Notes: generated by a model not told the origin, from the sequence alone. A DNA stretch of 64,000 bases from Microbacterium sp. zg-B96 (GCF_030246865.1 NZ_CP126738.1:2728001-2792000), one strand, 5' to 3'; numbered from the stretch's first letter, positions 34,228 to 42,815 are shown. A program made the numbers and translations.

Positions 34228-35568
34228 GTGACCACCCTCCCCTCCGCCGCCGCCCCGACGTGGCGCAGCTGGCTGGTGTGGGGAGTCGGCGTCGCCGCGT
34301 ACATGCTCTCGGTCACCAACCGCACGTCGCTGGCATCGGTCGGTGTGGATACCGCTCACCGCTTCGACATCGACGCGTCGACGCTGTCGATGTTCGCCGT
34401 GATCCAGCTCGGCGTGTACGGCGCGATGCAGATCCCCGTCGGGCTCATGCTCGACCGCTACGGTGCGCGTCCGCTGATCACTGCGGGTATGGCGCTGATG
34501 GCCGTCGGCCAGCTGGTCATGGCGGTGTCGCCGAACGTGGGCGTCGCGATCGCCGCGCGCATGCTGCTGGGGGCGGGTGATGCCGCAGTGTTCCCCAGCG
34601 TCTTGCGACTCATCGCCACCTGGTTCCCCTCCCAGCGCGGCCCGGTCATGGTGCAGCTGACCGGCATCCTCGGCCAGCTCGGCCAGATCGCCGCAATCGT
34701 GCCGCTGGCGGCGCTGCTGCACGCCACCAGCTGGTCGATCGCGTTCGGCAGCGTCGCCGGTCTGTGCGTCCTGTTCACGGTGCTCGTGTTCGCCCTCATC
34801 CGCAACCATCCGCCCGATCGCGACACCGACGTCACCGTCGACGCCTCGACCGGCGCGATCCGGGTGGTCACCTCGGCGCTGGACAACCGGGTCGGCGTGC
34901 GCGCCGCCTGGTCGCATCCCGGCACCCGGCTCGCGTTCTGGTCCCACTTCACCACCCCGTTCGCCGGGTCGGCCTTCATCATGCTGTGGGGCATCCCGTT
35001 CCTCACCGCCGGCGAAGGGCTCACGCAGGGCCAGGCGGCGCTGGTGACGACGGTGTACGTGCTGGCCGGGATCGCGATCGGGCCGTTCATGGGCATGCTG
35101 TCCAGCCGCATCCCGAACTTCCGCTCACGCGCCCTCGTGCTCCCCTCGATCGCAGTGCAGGCCGTCGCCTGGCTCATCGTGATCGCCCAGCCGGGCCCCG
35201 CCCCGCTGTGGATGCTGTTCGGTCTCGCGATCGCGCTGTCGATGGGGGGACCTGCATCCATGATCGCCTTCGACCATGCCCGCACCCACAACCCGTCGCA
35301 CCGGCTCAGCACCGCCACCGGCATCACCAACGCGGGCGGCTTCCTCGCCGGGCTGATTGCGATCTTCCTGATCGGTGTGGCGCTGGACCTGCAGGGCGCC
35401 GGCACGCCGGAGACCTACACGCTCGATGCGTTCCGCCTTGCGTTCCTCACGCAGATCCCGCTGTGGGTGATCGGGTGGGTGTTCATCGTGATCGAACGCA
35501 AGCGCACCCGCATCCACATCGGCATGGACCAGCCACGCCGGCGCGGTCAGGCAACGCGCGGCGCGTAG
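34228..35568 (+). CDS. MFS transporter (12-TM)
   Basis: 446 residues, about 12 hydrophobic helices. Motif A-like LMLDRYGARPLI occurs after the second helix; SVTNRTSLASVGVDTAHRF in the first loop and LRLIATWFPSQRGPV resemble the anion:cation symporter and nitrate/phosphate-type MFS groups. Substrate unknown. An ATG at 34222 is in frame, but TAGGCT at 34214-34219 would put a leaderless start at the GTG at 34228, which I prefer. The 3' end overlaps the convergent DUF2277 gene by 22 bp. Confidence 0.87.
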   Translation: MTTLPSAAAPTWRSWLVWGVGVAAYMLSVTNRTSLASVGVDTAHRFDIDASTLSMFAVIQLGVYGAMQIPVGLMLDRYGARPLITAGMALMAVGQLVMAVSPNVGVAIAARMLLGAGDAAVFPSVLRLIATWFPSQRGPVMVQLTGILGQLGQIAAIVPLAALLHATSWSIAFGSVAGLCVLFTVLVFALIRNHPPDRDTDVTVDASTGAIRVVTSALDNRVGVRAAWSHPGTRLAFWSHFTTPFAGSAFIMLWGIPFLTAGEGLTQGQAALVTTVYVLAGIAIGPFMGMLSSRIPNFRSRALVLPSIAVQAVAWLIVIAQPGPAPLWMLFGLAIALSMGGPASMIAFDHARTHNPSHRLSTATGITNAGGFLAGLIAIFLIGVALDLQGAGTPETYTLDAFRLAFLTQIPLWVIGWVFIVIERKRTRIHIGMDQPRRRGQATRGA

Positions 35569-35831
35569 CGGCCCGACTTCTCCGCCCGGGCGCGCGCCTT
35601 GGCGGCCTCCTCTTCGCGGTTCTTCGGCGCTGACACCGCGACGAGGTCCGCGAGCAGGTGGCGCGTGGCGTGCGCGATCTCGTCGACGGCGCGGGCGAAC
35701 GCCTCGGCGTTGGCCTGGGAGGGTTTGGTCGTCCCCGTGATCTTGCGCACGTACTGCAGCGCGGCGGCGTGGACCTCATCGTCCGTCGCGGCGGGTTCGA
35801 AGTTGTGAAGGGTGTGGATGTTCCGGCACAT
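35547..35831 (-). CDS. DUF2277 protein
   Basis: 94 residues, matching DUF2277 from its first residues (MCRNIHTLHNFEPAATDDEVHAAALQYVRKI.G type) to the basic tail. The N-terminal Cys is conserved in the family; function unknown. TACGGT (minus strand, 35838-35843) is 6 nt before the ATG, indicating leaderless transcription. Confidence 0.9.
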   Translation of the reverse strand: MCRNIHTLHNFEPAATDDEVHAAALQYVRKITGTTKPSQANAEAFARAVDEIAHATRHLLADLVAVSAPKNREEEAAKARARAEKSGRYAPRVA

Positions 35832-35883
35832 GCGGTCACCGTACGCTCAGGATGCCGCAGCGGCCACCCCCTAATCTCGGAGC

Positions 35884-36663
35884 GTGGACGACCGCGCACC
35901 GACGACCCCCGAGGATGACCGCGTCACCACGTTCACGCACGGCGGCGCCCAACTCGTCGTCGCCGAGCGGGGAACGGGCGGCCGCACGTTTCTGCTGGTC
36001 CACGGCATCGGCATGGGACGGCGGGTGTTCGGTGATCTGGTCGAACAGCTGAGTCCGCACGGGCGCGTGGTGGCGGTGGATCTGCCGGGGTACGGCGCGG
36101 CCGAAGAACCGATCCGCATCCCGACGATCGAACGGCTGGCCGACCTGCTCGCGGCCTATCTCGCGGCCGAGGACCGACCCGATGGGGACACCATCGCGAT
36201 CGGCCACTCGATGGGCTCGCAGGTCGTCGCCGAACTTGCCGCGCGGCATCCGGGCGCCGTCGACCGCGTCGTGCTGATCGGTCCGACGGTCGACCCCGCG
36301 GCCCGTAGCGCCCTGGCGCAGTTGGGGCGCCTCGCGCACGACCTGCTGGTGGAGAGCCCGACGGTGCTGCTGCTGGGCGCGCGGGAATACGTGCGGGCGG
36401 GTCCGCACCTGCGCCGCAAGATGCGGGCGATGCTGGTGCACCGGCCAGAGCTGGTCTACCCGCGCGTGACCGTGCCGGGACTGGTCATCCGGGGCGAACT
36501 CGACGTGGTGTGCCCGCCGGCGTGGTGCCGGCAGGTGGCCACAGCGCTGCGCGCCCCGCTGGTGGAGATCTCCGGCCACGGCCACGAGACGATGATCCGC
36601 GACGCGGCGCCGGCCGCGCGCGCGATCCTCGCCGACCTCGGGATTCAGCCCGTCGACACCTGA
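35884..36663 (+). CDS. Alpha/beta hydrolase
   Basis: 259 residues with an intact catalytic set: nucleophile elbow AIGHSMGS (Ser109), an acid in GELDVVCPP, and the His in SGHGHETMIRD. Oxyanion region FLLVHGIGMGRRVF. Substrate unknown; a cytoplasmic esterase/epoxide-hydrolase type is likely, as there is no signal peptide. GTG start 6 nt after TAATCT (35872-35877). Its 3' end overlaps the convergent acidic-protein gene by 19 bp. Confidence 0.88.
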   Translation: MDDRAPTTPEDDRVTTFTHGGAQLVVAERGTGGRTFLLVHGIGMGRRVFGDLVEQLSPHGRVVAVDLPGYGAAEEPIRIPTIERLADLLAAYLAAEDRPDGDTIAIGHSMGSQVVAELAARHPGAVDRVVLIGPTVDPAARSALAQLGRLAHDLLVESPTVLLLGAREYVRAGPHLRRKMRAMLVHRPELVYPRVTVPGLVIRGELDVVCPPAWCRQVATALRAPLVEISGHGHETMIRDAAPAARAILADLGIQPVDT

Positions 36664-37163
36664 CGCGCCAGCTCCGCGATCTCGTCGTCGGGCAGGTGGA
36701 TGCCGGATTGCTCCAGCCGCTGGCGCAGCACGTGCACGATGCGATCGTGTGGCTCGGTCGCGAGGTCCGAGCGCGTCTGCGCGAGGATTCCCGCCACCTT
36801 GTCGACCTCGGGCGCGTTGTTCTGCGCCATCGCCGGCAGCCGCTGCTCCTGCTCACCGGACAGGTCCTGCTGCTGCGTCTCGCTCACGGTGAGCGTGTCG
36901 CGGCCTTCGTCCTGGCCGAAGTGCTCGGTCCCGACGTTCTCGCCGCTGTCGGTGACACCGATGCCCACCGCTTCGTGGCTGGGCGGACCGGCAGGCGGGG
37001 CGGACCCGTCGACGGGTGCCGGCGCAGCGCTGCCGGCTTCCTCGGCCGGGTCGGTGACCGTCGGGCTGTCGGCGGCGGTCTTCTGCATCGCGTCCTCGTC
37101 GGCACCGCCCTGGTCGGGGTAGTTGCCGCCGGTGTTGTCGAATTCGTTCTGGCGCTCGCTCAT
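36645..37163 (-). CDS. Acidic hypothetical protein
   Basis: 172 residues. The first about 115 residues are low-complexity, rich in Asp, Glu, Pro, Ala and Gly and probably disordered; the last 50 (VDKVAGILAQTRSDLATEPHDRIVHVLRQRLEQSGI ... EIAELARQV) look like two or three helices. No domain recognised. ATG overlaps the stop of the upstream small gene (ATGA), so both are translated from one mRNA. Confidence 0.65.
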   Translation of the reverse strand: MSERQNEFDNTGGNYPDQGGADEDAMQKTAADSPTVTDPAEEAGSAAPAPVDGSAPPAGPPSHEAVGIGVTDSGENVGTEHFGQDEGRDTLTVSETQQQDLSGEQEQRLPAMAQNNAPEVDKVAGILAQTRSDLATEPHDRIVHVLRQRLEQSGIHLPDDEIAELARQVSTG

Positions 37164-37375
37164 GATTCCTCTACTCCCATGTCGGGGTCGGCTCCGCGGG
37201 ACGGTTCGGCCGATTCGACGTCGCCCACGTCCTCCGGGGCGCCGCTGAGGTCGGGCGAGCCGACGGCATCCGCGTTGCGCTCCCGTGTCTCGACGTCGTC
37301 GATACCGCTCCACCCACCGGGCGGGTCGGCGTTGATGACACCCTCGGGCAGATCCTGATCCGGATTTCCGGTCAT
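37160..37375 (-). CDS. Small acidic hypothetical protein
   Basis: 71 residues, strongly acidic and likely unstructured (MTGNPDQDLPEGVINADPPGG start; DVGDVESAEPSRG near the end). A GAGAGGA SD precedes the ATG. Coupled to the next acidic protein by a 4-bp overlap. Function unknown. Confidence 0.6.
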   Translation of the reverse strand: MTGNPDQDLPEGVINADPPGGWSGIDDVETRERNADAVGSPDLSGAPEDVGDVESAEPSRGADPDMGVEES

Positions 37376-37462
37376 GGCGTGCTCCTCTCGTCTGCACCCC
37401 ACTCTGGCGCTCCGGCTCAACCCGCCGCACGGGGTTGACGAACGGGCGCGCCCCGCGTAGTG

Positions 37463-37873
37463 CTACGTCGTGTCGGCGGTTCGAACCGTGCCGGCCTTGG
37501 CGACCTCGCCTGCCACGACCTGGGCTCCGCTGGTGAGCAGCGCCCGCCGCCACGGCAGCACGCCCTCGATCTCGATCTGGATCGAGATGGACAGCACGGT
37601 TCGGATCAGCACGATCATGCCCAGGATCGCGGCATCCTCGAACGACGGCTTAGACGTGATGGTGCGGATGAGGTCGGCGGCGACCAGCACCTCCAGTCCG
37701 AGCAGGATCGCTCCCCCGAGCGTCGTGCGCAGCGTGGTGAACGCGACCTGCCCGCCCCGCTGGTGCAGCAGCGCGAGCGCACCGAGCACGATTGCGATGA
37801 CGAAGCCGATCACCATGACCACCGCGCCGACGACTTCGAAGCCGACTGCGACCGCGGTGAACACGGTCTCCAT
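37463..37873 (-). CDS. DUF1622 membrane protein
   Basis: 136 residues with about three hydrophobic helices and the DUF1622 pattern: VGFEVVGAVVMVIGFV, then LGGAILLGLEVLVAADLIRTITSKPSFEDAAILGMIVLIRTVLSISIQIEIEG. The function of the family is unknown. The ATG (or GTG one codon earlier) overlaps the GNAT gene stop, so the two are coupled. Confidence 0.9.
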   Translation of the reverse strand: METVFTAVAVGFEVVGAVVMVIGFVIAIVLGALALLHQRGGQVAFTTLRTTLGGAILLGLEVLVAADLIRTITSKPSFEDAAILGMIVLIRTVLSISIQIEIEGVLPWRRALLTSGAQVVAGEVAKAGTVRTADTT

Positions 37874-38172
37874 CACGCCGACCGGGGCTGCCTCAGGATG
37901 CCGCGATGGCGGGGATGCGCGTCGAACCAATCCGCGACGTACCAGCACGTCGCGACCACGTCGCGGTCGCCACGGGCCTCGAGTTCGGCGACGGCGTGGT
38001 CGACGAGCTGCGCGGCATAACCGTGGCCGCGGAACGGCGGCACCGTGTAGGCGCGGGTCATCGCGACCGTGTGGCCATCGTCGCGGTAGTCCAGGACGCT
38101 CACCAGATCGTCGCCGCGATACATCGCCCAGCGGGACGCATCAGCCTGATTCTCGAACCGAAGATCGGTCAT
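37873..38172 (-). CDS. Small GNAT-type N-acetyltransferase
   Basis: 99 residues, the short YidJ/Gtn-like type of GCN5 fold. The acetyl-CoA-binding motif is YTVPPFRGHGYAAQLVDHAVAE. Substrate unknown. TAGCCT (minus strand, 38179-38184) is 6 nt before the ATG. Confidence 0.88.
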   Translation of the reverse strand: MTDLRFENQADASRWAMYRGDDLVSVLDYRDDGHTVAMTRAYTVPPFRGHGYAAQLVDHAVAELEARGDRDVVATCWYVADWFDAHPRHRGILRQPRSA

Positions 38173-38232
38173 GCCACCAGGCTACGCCTGGGATCGGACC
38201 TTCCGGCCGGCAGCGCGCGGGTTCTGGAGAAC

Positions 38233-38802
38233 TCAGTGCCGCAGGAGCGAATCGCGCCAGTCATCCACGCTGCGTTGTCCGGACAGGCGCACGATCGGCC
38301 AGCCGTCGGCGGCCCGAGCCGCCATGGTTTCGCGCTGGCGGGAATGCTGGGTCCACGCCCACCGGATGATGTTCTCCTCCGGGTCGAGCCGCAGCCAGGA
38401 CGACGGCCGCTCCCTATTGCCGTGCCAGAGCTCTTCGCGCAGGATGCCGCGCCGCAGCGTCCGGCGGATCACGCGGGCCATGACGACGGGGCGCGCGTGG
38501 TCGAGCCAGACGACCACATCGGGGCCCCCCGCGGTCCCGGGCGCGAGCAGCCCGTCCAGACGAGAGGTCCAGTTGCCGTCGATCACCCAGCCGTCGGGGT
38601 TCTCGGCCACGAACCGGCGGATGGTGTCGTGTGCCTCGGCGAGGTCGCGGTACTGCCAGTCGGCATCCCAGAACACGGCATCGAGTTCGAGCCGCGGGAT
38701 CCCGGCAAGGGCGGCGACCTGCTCGGCCAGCCGAGTTTTTCCGGACCCCGAGGTGCCGACGATGCGGATGCGGCGGGGCACGGGAACGGCGTCGCTGGGC
38801 AT
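38233..38802 (-). CDS. P-loop kinase-like protein (adenylate-kinase/topology-modulation type)
   Basis: 189 residues. Walker A GTSGSGKT (16-23) after a strand RIRIVG, a LELDAVFWDADWQ motif, VIDGNW and VVWLDHARPVVMARVIRRTLRR lid-like region match the FlaR/adenylate-kinase-related family whose substrate is not known. ATG at 38802 gives the usual length; in-frame ATGs at 38865 and 38907 are possible. Confidence 0.8.
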   Translation of the reverse strand: MPSDAVPVPRRIRIVGTSGSGKTRLAEQVAALAGIPRLELDAVFWDADWQYRDLAEAHDTIRRFVAENPDGWVIDGNWTSRLDGLLAPGTAGGPDVVVWLDHARPVVMARVIRRTLRRGILREELWHGNRERPSSWLRLDPEENIIRWAWTQHSRQRETMAARAADGWPIVRLSGQRSVDDWRDSLLRH

Positions 38803-38890
38803 CGCCCCAGGGTACGCGGTGGTGCCGATGGAGCCCGGGTTGAGCAATCTGTCATATTTCGTCATGCGGAGACCGCGGCATCCGAGCGGT

Positions 38891-38920
38891 TTGACATGCT
38901 GCGACACGGTTGGACATAAT
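38891..38920 (+). promoter_or_regulatory. Strong sigma70-type promoter for the leader peptide and winged-helix gene
   Basis: TTGACA (38891-38896) and CATAAT (38915-38920) are separated by 18 bp, the closest match to the vegetative consensus in the window. Transcription would begin at or next to the ATG at 38928, giving a leaderless message for the Cys-rich peptide. Confidence 0.75.
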
Positions 38921-38927
38921 GAGCCCC

Positions 38928-39032
38928 ATGACTGTCAACGCACGCTCTCTGTCCGCCGTGGAGGCGAACGGGACTGCCGCCATGATGATGGCCGGCCGTG
39001 TTGCTGTCATGTGTTGCCGAATGTGTCGCTGA
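38928..39032 (+). CDS. Putative leaderless Cys-rich leader peptide (34 aa)
   Basis: 34 residues ending VAVMCCRMCR, with Cys at positions 29, 30 and 33. The ATG lies 7 nt after the -10 element and has no SD, as in leaderless genes. Mycobacteria have leaderless polycysteine short ORFs that act as cysteine-responsive attenuators; the arrangement here matches that logic, but the gene downstream is a regulator, not a known sulfur gene. A GGGCTC/GAGCCC pair (39047-39052 with 39082-39087) follows the stop. The span 38803-39220 otherwise holds no clear gene. Confidence 0.55.
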   Translation: MTVNARSLSAVEANGTAAMMMAGRVAVMCCRMCR

Positions 39033-39220
39033 CACGATGACCCGTCGGGCTCCCGTCGCCGCTGATCTGAACGCCGCGACCGAGCCCCCGAGCACCGCAC
39101 TGAGCGCCCACGACGCGCCAGCGGTTGCTCAGACACACAGCCCGTCCCGGGCTCCGCAGCACACACGCGAACCCGCTCCAGGCCCAGCGCCCGGGTTCCC
39201 CTCCGCATAGGACCTCTTCC

Positions 39221-39967
39221 ATGTCGACCACCGCCCTTCTCACCCGTCCCGCCACCACCCGCCACCTCCGCGCCGTCGAGGATGTCACTCCGGTCGCCGC
39301 CGCTGCGCCGACCCCGGCTCCCGCCGCTCCCGCGGCTCCCGCGGCCGGCCGGCCGCTTCCCGCCGGCACGGCACCGCGCGGCTTCGCGCTCTATGTCGGC
39401 ATCGACGAGGCCAAGGCCGCAGCAGACGGCATCTCGCTCTCCGTTCTCGTCGAGGCGCTGCGTCGCACGCTCGGCGAGCTCGCCCCACACGCCGAGACCT
39501 ACGCCACCGTGGCGCTGGCCCCCACCGGCGCCGGCGGTCGCGACGTCGACGTGGTGCGTCTGGCGCTGCACGAGCCCAGCGCCGTCGCCCGCACGCAGCA
39601 GGACGAACCCGACGAGGACGTCGCCCCCGGCGGCGTCACGGTCGACATCTCGCGCAAGCGCGTGCTGATCGACGGCGCGTCGGCCGCACTGACCTTCAAG
39701 GAGTTCGAGCTGCTGCAGTACCTGGTGCTGCGCGAGGGCCGCACGATCGAACGCACCGAGCTGGTGTCGTCGCTGTGGCAGGGCACGACCGACGATGACG
39801 CCCCCGGCGAGCGCACGATCGACGTGCACGTGCGCCGGCTGCGTTCCAAGCTCGGTCGGTACGAGGACATCGTGCGCACGGTGCGCGGTGTCGGCTACCG
39901 GTTCGACCGGCACGCCGACGTCGTCATCCGTTACGGCCACGGCTCGCCGTCGCCCGACCGCTTCTGA
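39221..39967 (+). CDS. Winged-helix (OmpR-type DNA-binding domain) transcription regulator without receiver
   Basis: 248 residues. Residues 18-48 are an Ala/Pro linker; 50-115 form a small domain of unknown type (GFALYVGIDEAKAAADGISLSVLVEALRRTLGEL); about 135-235 form a Trans_reg_C domain (LTFKEFELLQYLVLREGRTIERTELVSSLW ... ERTIDVHVRRLRSKLG ... VRTVRGVGYRFD). No phospho-acceptor Asp domain is present, so it is not a classical response regulator. It lies 190 bp after the Cys-rich leader peptide. Targets unknown. The ATG follows AGGA by 8 nt. Confidence 0.85.
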   Translation: MSTTALLTRPATTRHLRAVEDVTPVAAAAPTPAPAAPAAPAAGRPLPAGTAPRGFALYVGIDEAKAAADGISLSVLVEALRRTLGELAPHAETYATVALAPTGAGGRDVDVVRLALHEPSAVARTQQDEPDEDVAPGGVTVDISRKRVLIDGASAALTFKEFELLQYLVLREGRTIERTELVSSLWQGTTDDDAPGERTIDVHVRRLRSKLGRYEDIVRTVRGVGYRFDRHADVVIRYGHGSPSPDRF

Positions 39968-39983
39968 CCCGCCGGTTTCGCGT

Positions 39984-40022
39984 TTGATGTAAAGGGACCT
40001 TGTCTGTAAAGTTTCCTGTACA
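39984..40022 (+). promoter_or_regulatory. Promoter with repeated TGTAAAG boxes before the membrane protein/Xre pair
   Basis: TTGATG (39984-39989) and TAAAGT (40006-40011) are spaced 16 bp apart. TGTAAAG occurs twice, at 39988-39994 and 40005-40011, 17 bp apart, the second followed by TTTCCTGTACA. The boxes overlap both promoter hexamers and are a candidate autoregulatory operator for the Xre protein encoded at 40536. Confidence 0.5.
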
Positions 40023-40071
40023 TCGGGGACTGGCGCAAAGAGACGCTCCGCCTCGGAGAAAGGCGGACGAC

Positions 40072-40536
40072 ATGGATGAGAGCACAACGACGCGGAGCCG
40101 TTGGGGACGCGCTCACTTCGGCGGCGGTTCCGCAACATTGTTGGGTGCGTCACTACTAATGGGCGGGCTCGTCTCCGCCGGCGCGGGCGGACTCTTCGTG
40201 TCAGTGACCCCCACCGAACGCCCGATACTCGCTTTCGCGCTCGTCATGGTGGGGACCTTCCCCGTCGCGACAGCACTGGGCTGGGTGCTGTTCCTCGACC
40301 GCTCAACCCTTTCGGAAGCAATCGAGAACCCCGACGATTCCGTCGAGTCCTTCTGGTACCAGAAGGCGGCGAGCGGTGCGTTCCATGACCTGCTGATCGT
40401 CGGCGGGCTGGGCGCAGCCGGATTCTCGCTCCTACAGATCGAGGCATCCGTCGGTTTGGTGCTTGCTGGGGTCCTGCTTTTCACCATGCTCGACATCGCA
40501 GCGCGTTACCTGTGGCTGAAGAAGTCCGCCGCCTGA
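40072..40536 (+). CDS. Four-helix membrane protein paired with an Xre regulator
   Basis: 154 residues with four hydrophobic helices (about 20-42, 50-75, 100-120, 122-142) and a conserved-looking FWYQKAASGAFHDLLIVGGL segment. No characterised domain recognised. GGAGAAAGGCGG SD; the stop overlaps the Xre start (TGATG), an arrangement common for small membrane proteins regulated by, or regulating, a partner repressor. Its base composition is slightly less GC-rich than neighbours. Confidence 0.75.
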   Translation: MDESTTTRSRWGRAHFGGGSATLLGASLLMGGLVSAGAGGLFVSVTPTERPILAFALVMVGTFPVATALGWVLFLDRSTLSEAIENPDDSVESFWYQKAASGAFHDLLIVGGLGAAGFSLLQIEASVGLVLAGVLLFTMLDIAARYLWLKKSAA

Positions 40537-40742
40537 TGCGGAACACGCTGCCGCAGCGCCGCCAAGATCTGGGCTGGTCTCAACAACGACTAGCCGACGA
40601 ACTCGGAGTGTCACGCCAGACGATCATTTCGATTGAGAAAGGCCGTTACGACCCGTCGCTGCCCGTTGCGTTCAGGCTCGCAGCCACGTTCCAATGCAGC
40701 ATCGAGGACTTGTTCCTCTTCGACGAAGGCGCCACTGCGTAA
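40536..40742 (+). CDS. Small Xre-family (YozG-like) transcription regulator
   Basis: 68 residues, essentially one Cro/C1-type HTH: RRQDLGWSQQRLADELGVSRQTIISIEKGRYDPSLPVAFRLAATFQCSIEDLF. ATG overlaps the membrane-protein stop by one base. Members of this group usually control their own operon with the membrane protein. A GTG at 40512 would add eight residues but would lie in the preceding gene. Confidence 0.9.
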   Translation: MRNTLPQRRQDLGWSQQRLADELGVSRQTIISIEKGRYDPSLPVAFRLAATFQCSIEDLFLFDEGATA

Positions 40743-40830
40743 CGCGGCGTCTGTTCTCGTGACAGGCACGCGACAGGCGCGCGGCACCCACCCAGCCGGA
40801 TGTCGGCGGGGTGCGCGTAGGGTCGACGAC

Positions 40831-41814
40831 ATGAGGACGGCACAAGCGGGACGGATGCCACGCGCAACCCTCCCCGCCGCGCCCGCCACTCACGCGCACC
40901 CGCGTCCACTGGAGACCGAGTACCGGCCGCGGGTCGCCCTCGATGCGGCGCGCGCGATCCGCTACCAGCGCCACGGCGCCAGCGATCCCACGTTCACCGT
41001 CGACGGCCGCGTGCTGTGGCGCGCGAGCCGCACTCCCGACGGCGTCGCGACGCTCGCGATCCGCGTTGACCGCGACCGCGTCCGCGCCGCCGCGTGGGGG
41101 CCCGGCGCCGAGTGGGCGCTGCACCAGCTTCCCGCCCTGTGCGGCGCGTTCGACGATCCCGACGGATTCGACGCGTCGCGGCATCCACTCATCGCCGACG
41201 CCCACCGCCGCCACCCCGACCTGCGCATCGGCCGCACCGACCTCGTCTTCGACGCGCTCGCCAGCGCGATCGTAGAGCAGAAGGTCACGGTCATGCAGGC
41301 GTTCGGCGCCTGGCGCTCACTGGTCACCTGGTTCGGGGAGCGGGCGCCCGGCCCCACCCCGAAGCCCATGTTCGCGCCGCCGACGATCGACGGCTGGCGG
41401 CATATTCCGAGCTGGGCGTGGCACCGCGCCGGTCTGGAACCGCCGCAGGCTCGCACCATTGTCGAGACGGCCCGGCGCGGCGAATCCGTCGTGGCCGCCG
41501 CGACGGCGGCATCCACCGGCGAAGACGTCGACCGCGTGCTGATGAGCCTGCGCGGGGTGGGGATCTGGACCTCCGCCGAAACGCGCATCCGCGCCTTCGG
41601 CGACCGCGACGCCGTCAGCGTGGGCGATTACCACGTCGCCCACGAGGTGGGTTTCGCGCTCACCGGGCACCGGGTGGACGACGACGGGATGCTGGAATTG
41701 CTCGAGCCCTGGGCCGGTCACCGGCAGCGGGTCATCCGGCTCATCGGCGTCAGCGGGGTGCGCGAGCCGCGCCGCGGGCCGCGACTGCATCCCGAGGACC
41801 ACCGCGACCGGTGA
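40831..41814 (+). CDS. DNA-3-methyladenine glycosylase-like protein (HhH-GPD)
   Basis: 327 residues. HhH-GPD fold of the AlkA type: SAIVEQKVTVMQAFGAWRSLV, then the helix-hairpin-helix LMSLRGVGIWTSAETRIRAFGDRDAVSVGDYHV with the catalytic Asp in SVGDYHV. Likely removes alkylated bases in base-excision repair. TAGGGT (40818-40823) is 7 nt before the ATG at 40831; a second ATG at 40855 is possible. The first about 35 residues are low-complexity. Confidence 0.87.
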   Translation: MRTAQAGRMPRATLPAAPATHAHPRPLETEYRPRVALDAARAIRYQRHGASDPTFTVDGRVLWRASRTPDGVATLAIRVDRDRVRAAAWGPGAEWALHQLPALCGAFDDPDGFDASRHPLIADAHRRHPDLRIGRTDLVFDALASAIVEQKVTVMQAFGAWRSLVTWFGERAPGPTPKPMFAPPTIDGWRHIPSWAWHRAGLEPPQARTIVETARRGESVVAAATAASTGEDVDRVLMSLRGVGIWTSAETRIRAFGDRDAVSVGDYHVAHEVGFALTGHRVDDDGMLELLEPWAGHRQRVIRLIGVSGVREPRRGPRLHPEDHRDR

Positions 41815-41831
41815 CCTCGTAGGCTGGCACC

Positions 41832-42056
41832 ATGACGGATTCCCGCTCGGGCTGGCCCCGCGGCCGCGTCGGCTGGATCGGCGGCACGGCACTGCTGCTG
41901 GCGCTCGGCGTGCTGTTCGGCATGATCATGGGCAACGTCTGGCTCGGCCTGGTACTGGCCGGCGCGGTCTCGGTGGGCTGGCTCATCGCCTATGAATCCT
42001 GGCGCGGCCACAACACCGGCATCTACGACCGCGACGACGACGGCGCGCAACTCTAG
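41832..42056 (+). CDS. Small two-helix membrane protein (74 aa)
   Basis: 74 residues: a basic N-terminus, two hydrophobic helices (IGGTALLLALGVLFGMIMG and WLGLVLAGAVSVGWLIAY) and an acidic tail. Function unknown. TAGGCT (41820-41825) is 6 nt before the ATG. It meets the convergent siderophore ATPase gene with no gap. Confidence 0.7.
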   Translation: MTDSRSGWPRGRVGWIGGTALLLALGVLFGMIMGNVWLGLVLAGAVSVGWLIAYESWRGHNTGIYDRDDDGAQL

Positions 42057-42815
42057 TCAGGCGTAGTACAGCGCGACCGGCCGGCCGTCGATCTCACGCA
42101 CGTCCACGGGGGTCTCGTAGACCTCGGCGAGCACCTCGGGGCGCATGATCTCGGCCACCGGGGCGTCGGCGATGACCCGGCCCTCGCGCATCGCGACGAT
42201 GCGGTCGGAGTAGGTCGCGGCGAAATTGATGTCGTGCAGCACGACGATGACCACCTTGCCCAATTCGTCGGCCATGCGCCGCACGAGCTTCATGATCTCG
42301 CCCATGTGCCGCACGTCGAGGTTGTTCAGCGGTTCGTCCAGCAGCACGTACTTGGTGTCCTGCGCCAGCACCATCGCGATGAACGCGCGCTGGCGCTGCC
42401 CACCGGAGAGTTCGTCGAGAAAACGGTCGCGGAACGCGTCGAGATCCAGATACGCGATCGCGCGGTCGATCTGTTCGCGGTCCACGGCGGTCAGCCGTCC
42501 CCGCGAATGCGGGAAGCGCCCGAACTCCACGAGGTCTTGAACCGTCAGCCGCGCGGCGATGTGGTTGTCCTGTCGCAGCACCGCGAGGGTCTTGGCGAGG
42601 TCTGCGGATGCCGCCTTGCGCACGTCCGTGCCGTCGATGGTGACCGTGCCCTCGTCGGCACGGATGAGGCGCCCGACCAGGCTGAACAGCGTCGACTTGC
42701 CGGCGCCGTTGGGTCCGATCAGCGCGGTCACCCCCGACTCCCCGAGCGTGATGGAGACGTCGTCGAGCACGGTGTGCCCGTTGTAGCGCTTGGTGACGCC
42801 TTCGAGCGCGATCAT
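42057..42815 (-). CDS. Siderophore ABC importer, ATP-binding subunit (FecE/FepC type)
   Basis: 252 residues. Walker A GPNGAGKS (34-41), Q-loop, signature LSGGQRQR, Walker B YVLLDEPLNNLD and the H-loop VIVVLHDINFA. Powers the import of ferric-siderophore by the two permeases encoded immediately upstream; its start overlaps the permease gene by 4 bp. AAAGGGGG SD. The closest known arrangement is the Bacillus YclNOPQ petrobactin-type system, but the siderophore is not determined. Confidence 0.92.
   Translation of the reverse strand: MIALEGVTKRYNGHTVLDDVSITLGESGVTALIGPNGAGKSTLFSLVGRLIRADEGTVTIDGTDVRKAASADLAKTLAVLRQDNHIAARLTVQDLVEFGRFPHSRGRLTAVDREQIDRAIAYLDLDAFRDRFLDELSGGQRQRAFIAMVLAQDTKYVLLDEPLNNLDVRHMGEIMKLVRRMADELGKVVIVVLHDINFAATYSDRIVAMREGRVIADAPVAEIMRPEVLAEVYETPVDVREIDGRPVALYYA

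Noticed and set aside
39037..39210. Small reading frame between the Cys-rich peptide and the winged-helix gene
   Set aside because: Pro/Ala/Ser-rich sequence without a ribosome binding site; more likely part of the mRNA leader.
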